From: JBDHRG01 sp039807445
GTDB lineage: Bacteria; Pseudomonadota; Gammaproteobacteria; Competibacterales; Competibacteraceae
Length of the DNA stretch: 7,827 bases
Direction of reading: 5' to 3'
Assembly: GCA_039807445.1 (NCBI GenBank)
Contig: JBDHRG010000176.1
Span: forward strand, 1 to 7,827
The notes under the pieces are model-generated. The model searched no databases and was not told the origin of the DNA. It saw only the letters and a program-made list of their open reading frames with translations. A program made the translations under genes and the position numbers. This document shows positions 1-6,359 of this stretch, piece by piece; within the stretch, counting starts at the first letter, position 1, and each line of letters begins with the position of its first letter.

Positions 1-629
1 GGCGCGGCGATGCTGATGTCCCCCAGATAGAACTCCTCGTTGGCGTAGGCATAACCGTCCTCTCCGGCTTTGCCGATGAGCTCCAGCAGCCTGTCGAGAT
101 CGGTCACGGTGTTGCCCGTATAGGCTACCCGAGTGGAAGCCTCGAGCAGGGTGCGTGCTTCGGACTCGCCCAGACGCGACAGATACGCACGCCCCGAAGC
201 CGTGCAGAATATGGGAAGCCGCCGCCCCACAGGCATATGGATCGATATCTGCTTCTGGCTGGGGAAGCGCGCGACGAACACCATGTCGGTGCCATCCGGT
301 CGGGAGAGGCTGCAACTCTCGCCGAGTTGTCGATTCAGGTCGTGCAGGTAAGGGTTCGCGCGCTCGATCAGATCGTCGGTCTGCAGGTAGCCGAAGCCGA
401 GTTCGAGCGCCCTCGGCGTCAGCCGGTAGCGCTTGCTCTGCGGCTCCTTGCGAAGGTAGCCGAGCGTTTCCAGCGTGAAGGCGAAGCGCTGCGCTGCGCT
501 CTTGTTGAGTCCCGTAGCGGCGACGATTTCGGGCAGATTCATGCTCGGATGTCCCGCCCGAAACGCCGTTAGGATTTGCAGGCCGCGGGCGAGCGCGGTG
601 ACGAACAGTGGTGATTCCTCAGGGTGCAT
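1..629 (-). CDS. IclR-family transcriptional regulator (PcaR/PobR-like), C-terminus cut off by the window edge
   Basis: This is a DNA-binding regulator that probably senses a small catabolic ligand and controls the divergent operon. Reading leftward from the ATG at 629-627, 209 residues are present without a stop. The IclR family is usually about 250-280 aa, so roughly the last 50 residues are missing. Residues 8-26 (LFVTALARGLQILTAFRAG) are the typical IclR opening. The helix-turn-helix spans about 32-53, with recognition-helix region GLNKSAAQRF, and the wing ends in KRYRLTPRALELG. The ligand-binding domain starts near residue 85 with recognisable pieces (LGESCSLS, MPVGRRLPIFCTASGRAYLS, YAYANEEFYLGDISIAA). 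The opening and the LTPRALELGFGYL stretch resemble the PcaR/PcaU/PobR subgroup that regulates aromatic catabolism. A GAGGT Shine-Dalgarno sits 6 nt before the ATG. The family assignment is firm. The target is inferred from divergent position only, and the ligand is unknown. Confidence 0.93.
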   Translation of the reverse strand, partial: MHPEESPLFVTALARGLQILTAFRAGHPSMNLPEIVAATGLNKSAAQRFAFTLETLGYLRKEPQSKRYRLTPRALELGFGYLQTDDLIERANPYLHDLNRQLGESCSLSRPDGTDMVFVARFPSQKQISIHMPVGRRLPIFCTASGRAYLSRLGESEARTLLEASTRVAYTGNTVTDLDRLLELIGKAGEDGYAYANEEFYLGDISIAA

Positions 630-1140
630 GGTGAAACCTCGGAGTCGGGCAATCCTTGGATATGGCGGCGGGTGCCGGGCCCACATGCCGATTGGTGATG
701 TTTCGAAGTTCTCCCACGGCCTGAAGGCCAGGGGTTCCTGCCGTGTTCAGGCTGTAATCAGCGTCGTCATTCCAGGATCCTGAGCCGCAGGACGGTCTGG
801 CGGCATCGTGCAGCGGCGGCTGCGGAGGGAAGAGCCAGCCACGGATCTGTGGCGCCGATGCCCCCCCTTTTCGCCCTGCAGAACGGGAGGCGATGCGCCT
901 CGCAGCCAAGCCGTCCGCTCCGATGCGGCGCTCGATCCACCATGCCTGGAACTCCTCCCTCCGATCCCGCGCCCGCGATCCGGTACCCGTCTGCAGGAGG
1001 CGATCCCTGCGCAGTGTGTCCTCCTCTGTCGGTCGACCTAACGCCACGGACACCCGACAGTCGCCGTGCTCGCCTCTCGACCGACTCGCTGGGCCCTCGC
1101 AGACGTGTTTGCCATCGATAGTCTAGCGGCCAGTTAGCTC
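630..1140. other. GC-rich intergenic stretch with no convincing gene
   Basis: About 500 bases separate the regulator from the AT-rich control block. Several open frames exist on both strands here, the longest about 125-144 codons on the minus strand. Their translations are rich in Arg, Ser, Gly and Pro, lack recognisable motifs, overlap each other and have no good ribosome-binding sites. I see no tRNA or rRNA. Small symmetric elements occur: GAGGCG-ATG-CGCCTC at 887-901 and GGCCTGAAGGCC near 719-730. A C7 run followed by T4 lies at 861-871. The stretch could be a long leader for the regulator, a decayed gene or an old insertion remnant. Nothing seen decides between these. Confidence 0.55.
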
Positions 1141-1142
1141 GC

Positions 1143-1151
1143 ATGATAGCA
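1143..1151 (-). promoter_or_regulatory. Possible extended -10 promoter element facing the IclR gene
   Basis: On the minus strand the bases read TGC followed by TATCAT, which matches an extended -10 (TGn plus five of six consensus bases). There is no good -35 at the usual distance; the hexamer 17 nt upstream reads ATCGTC. The inverted repeat at 1156-1174 would lie just upstream of this -10, in the spacer and -35 area, where a bound repressor would block polymerase. If it is used, the regulator transcript would carry a leader of about 500 nt, which is long. This is a weak call from motif reading only. Confidence 0.25.
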
Positions 1152-1155
1152 TTAA

Positions 1156-1174
1156 TGTATCGACAGACGATACA
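1156..1174. promoter_or_regulatory. Perfect inverted repeat, candidate IclR-type operator
   Basis: TGTATCG and CGATACA form perfect 7-base arms around the 5-base spacer ACAGA. The site lies in the AT-rich block, just upstream of the -35 of the rightward promoter (its centre is roughly 54 bases before the expected transcription start). It also overlaps the upstream part of a possible leftward promoter. IclR-family dimers bind partly palindromic sites of about this size, and activators of the family often bind next to the -35 of target operons. The symmetry is seen directly. That the neighbouring IclR protein binds it is inference. Confidence 0.6.
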
Positions 1175-1183
1175 AAATAATTG

Positions 1184-1212
1184 TTGATCGATTTTTATGG
1201 ATTGTTTATAAA
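1184..1212 (+). promoter_or_regulatory. Sigma-70-like promoter of the catabolic operon
   Basis: TTGATC (1184-1189) and TATAAA (1207-1212) are separated by exactly 17 bases and match the -35 and -10 consensus at four and five of six positions. They lie in the most AT-rich part of the window and point toward hyuA. Transcription would begin near 1219, giving a leader of about 127 nt before the hyuA ATG at 1346. Two small stem-loops are possible in that leader: GCGTC/GACGC at 1246-1260, and a bulged 7-bp stem at 1295-1311. The imperfect -35 fits a promoter that needs an activator. Overlapping alternative hexamers in this AT-rich stretch cannot be excluded. Confidence 0.55.
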
Positions 1213-1333
1213 TGATCTCGACACGGTTCGCTCATGCTGCCGCGAGCGTCTTGACGACGCCGGTCGACGATCAGGGGGCACAGCCGCATCAGAACCCGGC
1301 CTGTAGGCGGGCGCGGACGCGATGTGGGAGGAG

Positions 1334-1342
1334 AGAGAGGAG
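1334..1342 (+). promoter_or_regulatory. Purine-rich ribosome-binding site that decides the hyuA start
   Basis: A continuous purine-rich run (about 1326-1342) precedes the ATG at 1346, with GAGAGG ending 5 nt before it. The upstream in-frame ATG at 1322 would add eight residues that are largely encoded by this purine run (WEEREER) and has no comparable site in front of it. The shorter start also places the GGTFTD phosphate motif at the usual distance from the N-terminus. Confidence 0.7.
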
Positions 1343-1345
1343 CGT

Positions 1346-3361
1346 ATGAAAGTTGGCATCGAAGTAGGCGGAACCTTCACCGACTTGGTGGCGTTCGACG
1401 GCGATCGCGTCCTGGTCACCAAGGTGCCGAGCACACCGCGCCGTCCTGACGAGGGCGTGATGAACGCCCTGCGGGCATCGGGCATCGCCTTCGAAGCGAT
1501 CGAGGATCTGGCACACGGATCTACGGTGGCGACCAACGCGGTGCTCGAGCGTAAGGGTGCCCGCACGGCTTTCGTCACGACCGAGGGGTTTCGCGATCTG
1601 CTGTTCCTGCAGCGCCACGATCGCAAGCGCATCTACGACCTCTTCTACCGCAAGCCGGAATCGGTGGTGGCTCGGCGCGACTGCTTCGAAGTGAAGGAAC
1701 GGATGCTCGCCGATGGCTCGACGTTGCAGCCGCTGGACGAGGACGCCGTCAGGACCGAACTGCTCCCAGCGCTGGCCGAGGGAGGATACGGTGCCATCGC
1801 GATCTGCCTGCTCAACAGCTATCGCAACCCCGAGCACGAGCGCCGCTTGGCGGAGCTGATCGGCACGGTGCTGCCGAATGCGCTGGTCGCCTGCTCGCAC
1901 CAGGTGGCGCGCGAGTTCCGCGAGTACGAACGCGCCTCGACGACGGTCCTCTCGGCGTTCGTGCAGCCGGTGATCAGCGGCTACCTGCAGCGCCTGGCGA
2001 GCGCGCTGGAAGCGAACGCGTTCGCGGGGCGCTTCAGCGTGATGCAGTCCAACGGTGGGCGACTGCCGGCCGATGCGATGCGCAACAACTCGATCACCGC
2101 GCTGTTCTCGGGGCCGGCCGCCGGGGTGGTCGGTGCCCAGAGGCAGATCGCCCGCTCGGGCTATCGTGACCTCATCACCTTCGACATGGGGGGAACCAGC
2201 AGCGACGTCTGCCTGGTCGAGGACGGCCGCGCCAGCCTGTGCGACCAGACCGACATCGACGGCTTGCCCGTGCGCACACCGCTGCTCGATATCGTCACCG
2301 TCGGTGCCGGCGGTGGCAGCATCGTCTGGCTCGACGATGGCGGGATGCTCCGGGTCGGACCGCAGAGCGCGGGCGCGGATCCGGGGCCGGCCTGCTATGG
2401 CCGCGGCGGCACCCAGGCCACCATCACCGACGCTCACGTGGTGTGCGGCACCATCCGTCCGGATGCCTTCCTGGGCGGGCACATGCGTCTGGACGAGGCG
2501 GCGGCGCGGGCGGTGTTCCAGCCCTTGGCCGAGCACTTCGGGCTGTCGCCCGAGGCGGTCGCCTACAACGCCCTCCGCTTGGCGAACGCCAACATCGTGC
2601 GCGCCATCCAGCTGGTGTCGACCGAGCGCGGTCGCGATCCGCGCGACTACGTGCTGGTGCCCTATGGCGGGGCGGGGCCGCTGCACGCCGCCCAGATCAC
2701 CGAGGAACTGGGCGCTTCGGCCGTGGTGATTCCCCCCAATCCTGGCGTGACCTCGGCCTACGGCCTGCTGGCGTCGGATTTCGCCAAGTACGAGAGCCTG
2801 ACCTACCGCGCCCCGCTCGATGAAGGGGCCCCCGAGATGCTGCGCCGGCAGTTCGGCGAGATGCAGGTCCGCCTGTCCGAAGAGTTCGCAGCCATGGGGC
2901 TCGGCGCGAACGTCGACTTCCAGTACAGCGTCGCGATGCGCTTCAGCGGCCAGGCGTTCGAAGTTTCGGTGGAGTTCGATGCGGCGGAGTTGGCTGCACT
3001 CGACCTGCACACCGCGCGGGCACGGTTCGTCGACAGCCACAACCGCATGTACATGCACACCGACAGCGCCGAGCGGCCGGTGGAGATCGTGTCGCTGCGT
3101 CTGGGCGGGGTCCGCCCCGTCGAAGTCGTGCCCTTGCAGAGCTATGCACAGCAAGGCGCGGCAGCGCCGGCGGCGGTGACGCCGATCTTCGACGGCGAGC
3201 GGTGGGTCCCTTGCCAGCGCCTGGCCGTGACCAGCCTCGCGCCCGACGAACGCATCGGTGGCCCGGCGGTTCTCGAGGACTACACCACCACGATCGTGGT
3301 CCCGGGCGGCTGGATCGCCGAGTTCGATCAGGCCAACAACCTCACGCTGCGCAAGGTGTAA
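1346..3361 (+). CDS. hyuA: HyuA-type subunit of an ATP-dependent hydantoinase/oxoprolinase/lactamase
   Basis: This is the ATP-binding subunit of an ATP-dependent cyclic amide hydrolase (hydantoinase, 5-oxoprolinase and caprolactamase relatives; acetone carboxylase beta is more distant). It is expected in the cytoplasm, paired with HyuB. It has 671 residues, the normal length. The N-terminal hydantoinase/oxoprolinase domain opens with VGGTFTD (7-13) and the family hallmark HGSTVATNAVLERKGA (57-72). The hydantoinase_A domain carries DMGGTSSD (280-287), GAGGGS (320-325), ADPGPACYG (344-352) and PYGGAGPLHA (439-448). D13 and one of D280/D287 are likely counterparts of the ATP-site aspartates D11 and D295 tested in caprolactamase CapA; this is from memory of that work, without an alignment. 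The C-terminal third matches the family's less conserved domain. It is the first gene of the operon, and hyuB starts 2 bases after its TAA, so translation is probably coupled. The family call is firm; the substrate is not determined. Confidence 0.94.
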   Translation: MKVGIEVGGTFTDLVAFDGDRVLVTKVPSTPRRPDEGVMNALRASGIAFEAIEDLAHGSTVATNAVLERKGARTAFVTTEGFRDLLFLQRHDRKRIYDLFYRKPESVVARRDCFEVKERMLADGSTLQPLDEDAVRTELLPALAEGGYGAIAICLLNSYRNPEHERRLAELIGTVLPNALVACSHQVAREFREYERASTTVLSAFVQPVISGYLQRLASALEANAFAGRFSVMQSNGGRLPADAMRNNSITALFSGPAAGVVGAQRQIARSGYRDLITFDMGGTSSDVCLVEDGRASLCDQTDIDGLPVRTPLLDIVTVGAGGGSIVWLDDGGMLRVGPQSAGADPGPACYGRGGTQATITDAHVVCGTIRPDAFLGGHMRLDEAAARAVFQPLAEHFGLSPEAVAYNALRLANANIVRAIQLVSTERGRDPRDYVLVPYGGAGPLHAAQITEELGASAVVIPPNPGVTSAYGLLASDFAKYESLTYRAPLDEGAPEMLRRQFGEMQVRLSEEFAAMGLGANVDFQYSVAMRFSGQAFEVSVEFDAAELAALDLHTARARFVDSHNRMYMHTDSAERPVEIVSLRLGGVRPVEVVPLQSYAQQGAAAPAAVTPIFDGERWVPCQRLAVTSLAPDERIGGPAVLEDYTTTIVVPGGWIAEFDQANNLTLRKV

Positions 3362-3363
3362 GC

Positions 3364-4998
3364 ATGAACGTCAGCCCCTTCGACTATGCGGTGATCAGTC
3401 AGAGCATCCTCGCCTCGGCGCGCGAGATGGGCGTCAAGATGGTGCGCTCGGCCTACTCGACCATTCTGCGCGAGGCCAGCGACGGTTCGGCGGCGCTGGC
3501 CGATCGCGACGGCAACGTAGTCGCCCAGGCCGAGCTGATCCCGATCCAGCTCGGGCCGATCGGCATCACGCTGAAGGCCTGCCTCGCCCAGTATCCGCTC
3601 GAGACCCTGCGCGAAGACGATTTCCTGATCACCAACGACCCATACTCCGGCGGCCAGCACCTGCCCGACGTCTACGTGTTCACGCCGATCTTCCACGAGG
3701 ACGAAGTCATCGGTTTCGCGGCCAGCGTGGCCCACCACCTCGATCTCGGCGGTGGCAGTCCGGGCTTGGACCCGGACTCCGAAGACATCTACCAGGAAGG
3801 CCTGCGGATTCCGCCCTGCAAATTCAATCTCCGCACCGACTGGAATGGCGGTGCATTCCAGCGCCTGCTCGAGGCCAATATCCGCGTGCCGTCGCTGACC
3901 ATCGGTGACTTCAATGCCCAGCATGCGGCCAATGCGATCGGTGCGACGCGCCTGCGGCAGCTGTGCGTGAAGTACGGCCCGGACAAGATCGCGGCCGTGA
4001 TGGACGAGATGATCGCCTACTCGGAGCGGCGCTTCCGCGCCGCCCTCGCCGAGGTGCCGAAGGGCGTGTTCCATGGCGAGGAGGCGATCGACGACGATGG
4101 TATCGGCGACGAGCCGCTGGTGATCAAGGCCACGGTGACGATCGATGAGTCGGGGATCTCGGTGGACTTCACCGGAACTTGCGACCAGGTTCGCCGTAAC
4201 CTCAACTCGCCGTTCTCGTGCACCGTGTCGGCGGCCGTGACCTGCGTGAAGTCGGTGCTGACCAGCCCCGACATCCCCTTCAACGACGGCATGCTGCGAG
4301 TGGTGTCGGTCAGCGCCCCCTACGGTAGCCTGCTCAATCCCCGGCCGCCGGCGCCCGTGCGCGCCAGGCTCGAGGCCAACTACCGCGCCTACAACGCGGT
4401 GATGAAGGCGCTGGCGCAGGCAGTGCCGGACCGGGTCATCGCCAGCGGATTCGACACCCTGACCGCCTCCTGCTTCTCGCGCCTGAACGAGAACGGCTAC
4501 CGCGTCTTCCTCGAAGTCTTCGGCGGCGGCTACGGCGCCTCCGGCCATCAGGACGGCTGCGACGCGGTCGACTCGCCGCTGTCGAACTGCGCCAACACGC
4601 CGGTGGAAGCCCTCGATGCGGAGTACGACTACTTCCGCGTCACCGGCTACGCGCTCGAGCCCGACTCCTTCGGTGACGGCCGCTTCCGCGGCGGTGCGGG
4701 CTTCAGCCGTACCTACGAAGTCCTGCGCGACGACGTCACCTTCGCGATTTACTCCGACCGCTTCCGCCGCACGCCGCAGGGGCTGGCTGGAGGCGAACCG
4801 GGTAAGGCGGGTAGTTGCACGATCACCCGCGGGGACGAGTCGTGGAGCATTCCGTCCAAGTCCCTGCAGCGCCTGCGCAAGGGGGACCGCGTGAAGGTGT
4901 TCCTCGGCGGTGGCGGCGGCTACGGCGAACCGGCGCAGCGCGACCCCGAAGCCCGCGAGCGCGATCGCCGCGACGGTCTGGTCGACACCGTGCGCTGA
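3364..4998 (+). CDS. hyuB: HyuB-type subunit of an ATP-dependent hydantoinase/oxoprolinase/lactamase
   Basis: This is the metal-site and ring-opening subunit that partners HyuA. It has 544 residues, within the usual range of about 520-590. The ATG at 3364 is chosen because AAGGTG lies 5-7 nt before it and overlaps the hyuA stop, and because MNVSPFDYAVISQSI is a typical HyuB opening. Hallmarks are NDPYSGGQHLPD (91-102), AHHLDLGGGSPG (123-134), EGLRIPP, NPRPPAPVRAR, a glycine-rich FGGGYGASGHQDG, DSFGDGRFRGGAG and a C-terminal GDRVKVFLGGGGGYGEPAQRDPE. D40, H99, D102 and H124 sit at nearly the same numbers as the zinc ligands reported for caprolactamase CapB (D41, H99, D101, H124), which suggests an intact metal site. 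One departure is Gln98, where many members have Thr (GGTH). No signal peptide is present, so it is cytoplasmic. The substrate could be a lactam, hydantoin, 5-oxoproline or a relative. Confidence 0.94.
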   Translation: MNVSPFDYAVISQSILASAREMGVKMVRSAYSTILREASDGSAALADRDGNVVAQAELIPIQLGPIGITLKACLAQYPLETLREDDFLITNDPYSGGQHLPDVYVFTPIFHEDEVIGFAASVAHHLDLGGGSPGLDPDSEDIYQEGLRIPPCKFNLRTDWNGGAFQRLLEANIRVPSLTIGDFNAQHAANAIGATRLRQLCVKYGPDKIAAVMDEMIAYSERRFRAALAEVPKGVFHGEEAIDDDGIGDEPLVIKATVTIDESGISVDFTGTCDQVRRNLNSPFSCTVSAAVTCVKSVLTSPDIPFNDGMLRVVSVSAPYGSLLNPRPPAPVRARLEANYRAYNAVMKALAQAVPDRVIASGFDTLTASCFSRLNENGYRVFLEVFGGGYGASGHQDGCDAVDSPLSNCANTPVEALDAEYDYFRVTGYALEPDSFGDGRFRGGAGFSRTYEVLRDDVTFAIYSDRFRRTPQGLAGGEPGKAGSCTITRGDESWSIPSKSLQRLRKGDRVKVFLGGGGGYGEPAQRDPEARERDRRDGLVDTVR

Positions 4999-5004
4999 GA
5001 CGAC

Positions 5005-5018
5005 GGCGGCCTCCCGCC
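5005..5018 (+). other. Small intercistronic stem-loop between hyuB and the binding-protein gene
   Basis: GGCGG and CCGCC form a 5-bp GC stem with a CCTC loop, 6 bases after the hyuB stop. Only two T residues follow, so it is not a convincing terminator. It may protect the upstream mRNA end after processing, which would suit the common need for more binding protein than enzyme. In a GC-rich genome such short stems arise often by chance. Confidence 0.2.
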
Positions 5019-5082
5019 TTGCGCACGCCGCCAGCCGGCCGATTCCAACGACAAACAACTCGACAACCACCAGGAGAATCCC

Positions 5083-6309
5083 ATGGAGCGCTCAACCCTG
5101 AAGCCGCTCGCGGCAGCGCTCGCGCTGCTCGGCACCGTCGGCACTGCGCAGGCCCGGTTTTCGGACGACGTCATGCGCGTCGCCGTACTGACCGATATGT
5201 CCGGGGCCTTCTCGCAGTTTTCCGGCGAAGGCTCGGTGATCGCCGCCAAGCTCGCCATCGAGGACTGCCTCGCCAAGGAATGCAAAGGCATGAAGATCGA
5301 CCTCGTGGCCGCCGATCACCAGAACAAGGTCGACGTCGCGCTCGCCAAGGCCCGTGAATGGTTCGATCGCGAGCGGATCGACGTCATCGCCGACAACGTG
5401 AACTCCGCCGTTGCACTGGCCATCCAGACGCTCGCCATCGAGAAGGACAAGATGGTGCTGCTGCCGGGCGGCCCCGTGCGTCTCTCCAACGAGAATTGCG
5501 CTCCCGAGCATTCCGTGCAGTGGATCTGGGACACCTACGCCCAGGCCGCAGCGGTGACCAGGACCGTCGGCAAGCCCGGCGAGAGCTGGTACTTTTTGAC
5601 CGTCGACTATGCCTACGGTCATACCACCGAGCACGACGCCCGCGCGATCCTCGAAAAGATCGGCGCGAAGGTCATCGGCTCCTCGCGCCATCCGCTCAAC
5701 AACCAGGATTTCTCGTCGCAGCTGCTGGCCGCGCAGGCTTCGGGGGCGGACGTCATTGCGCTCGCCAATTCGGGCACCGATGCCAGCAACGCGATCCGTC
5801 AGGCACGCGAGTACGGCATCCTCGGCAGCAAGCAGCGGGTGGTCGCCTTCATCCCGACCATTTACGAGATCCAGGCGATCGGGCTGGATACGGCCCAGGG
5901 GCTGTCCTTCCCGGAGAGCTTCTACTGGGATCTCGACGACGGAACTCGCCGCTTCGCCGCCCGCTTCCAGGAGCGCTACAAGAAGGGGCCGCCGTCGCTG
6001 ACGCACGCCGGGGTGTACTCGTCCGTCTACCACTATCTGAAGTCGGCCGCCGCGGCCGGCAGCGACAGTCCCAAGGCCGTCGTCGGCAAGATGCGCACGC
6101 TGCCGATCGAGGACGACGTGGTGCGCAATGCGCGGCTGCGTCCGGACGGGCGCATGGTGCACGACTACTACTTCTTCACCGTCAAGAGCCCGGCCGAGTC
6201 CAAGGGGACGTGGGACCTGTACAAGCTCGAGAAGGTGCTCCCCGGCGACGAGGTGTTCCTGCCGCTGGAAGCCAGCCAATGCCCGGCCGTTCGCAAGGCC
6301 AGCGCTTGA
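5083..6309 (+). CDS. Periplasmic substrate-binding protein of a branched-chain amino acid (LIV)-type ABC transporter
   Basis: This is a type I periplasmic binding protein that would capture the operon's substrate for an ABC importer. It has 408 residues. MERSTLK is followed by a hydrophobic stretch (about 8-22) and an AQA site, so a Sec signal peptide is probably cleaved after residue 24. There is no lipobox cysteine. The mature protein begins with RVAVLTDMSGAFSQFSGEGS, the first strand and ligand loop of LivJ-like proteins. VAADHQNKVDVALAKAREWF, SNENCAPEH, YFLTVDYAYGH and RHPLNNQDFSS follow, then YWDLDDGTRRFAARF and a C-terminal GRMVHDYYFFTVK block. Four cysteines (62, 67, 139, 400) may form disulfides after export. 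AGGAGA lies 5 nt before the ATG. The gene starts 84 bases after hyuB and is followed by an amine oxidase and a LivG-like ATPase. LIV-type binding proteins of catabolic operons often bind amides, amines or aromatic acids, so the subfamily does not fix the ligand. Confidence 0.93.
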   Translation: MERSTLKPLAAALALLGTVGTAQARFSDDVMRVAVLTDMSGAFSQFSGEGSVIAAKLAIEDCLAKECKGMKIDLVAADHQNKVDVALAKAREWFDRERIDVIADNVNSAVALAIQTLAIEKDKMVLLPGGPVRLSNENCAPEHSVQWIWDTYAQAAAVTRTVGKPGESWYFLTVDYAYGHTTEHDARAILEKIGAKVIGSSRHPLNNQDFSSQLLAAQASGADVIALANSGTDASNAIRQAREYGILGSKQRVVAFIPTIYEIQAIGLDTAQGLSFPESFYWDLDDGTRRFAARFQERYKKGPPSLTHAGVYSSVYHYLKSAAAAGSDSPKAVVGKMRTLPIEDDVVRNARLRPDGRMVHDYYFFTVKSPAESKGTWDLYKLEKVLPGDEVFLPLEASQCPAVRKASA

Positions 6310-6318
6310 GCGCCCGGT

Positions 6319-6350
6319 GCGAAGGCGAAGGCGATAGCGCGTCATCGCGC
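6319..6350 (+). other. Short direct repeats and a stem-loop abutting the oxidase ribosome-binding site
   Basis: Two tandem GCGAAG hexamers and a third variant GCGATA (6319-6336) are followed by GCGCG-TCAT-CGCGC (6337-6350), a 5-bp stem with a tetraloop. The stem ends exactly where the GGAG ribosome-binding site begins (6351-6354). An alternative pairing, GCGAT (6331-6335) with ATCGC (6344-6348), is mutually exclusive with it. The location could tune translation of the oxidase. The elements are short and may be chance. Confidence 0.22.
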
Positions 6351-6359
6351 GGAGTCCCG

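Noticed and set aside
887..901. GAGGCG-ATG-CGCCTC as a terminator
   Set aside because: There is no T run after the stem on either strand, and no gene ends here.
619..1144. Overlapping minus-strand frames of 144 and 125 codons as small hypothetical genes
   Set aside because: They overlap each other in different frames, lack ribosome-binding sites and have compositions typical of chance frames in GC-rich DNA.
1289..3154. A 621-codon open frame on the minus strand, antisense to hyuA
   Set aside because: It is codon-aligned with hyuA, whose G/C-ending codons suppress stops on the opposite strand. The translation has no family motifs, while the plus-strand frame contains all the HyuA hallmarks.
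3202..3363. A longer HyuB starting in frame at 3202
   Set aside because: The added 54 residues overlap hyuA in another frame and are Arg/Pro/Gly-rich, unlike any HyuB N-terminus. The ATG at 3364 has a ribosome-binding site and the family's typical first residues.
3328..5070. A 580-codon open frame on the minus strand, antisense to hyuB
   Set aside because: Same cause: strong third-position G/C bias of the real gene. The product is a low-complexity His/Arg/Ala/Val-rich string with no recognisable domain.
4999..5082. A separate promoter or terminator between hyuB and the binding-protein gene
   Set aside because: No -35/-10 pair and no T-tailed stem are visible in the 84 bases; the 5-bp stem at 5005-5018 is too weak to call a terminator.
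5092..6345. A 417-codon minus-strand open frame opposite the binding-protein gene
   Set aside because: It is a shadow of the well-supported binding-protein gene and shows no motifs of its own.
5358..6359. A 768-codon extended frame for the oxidase starting at 5358
   Set aside because: The upstream 334 codons read through the binding-protein gene in a different frame and are Arg-rich nonsense. GGAG and the ATG at 6360 give a normal PuuB-length protein.
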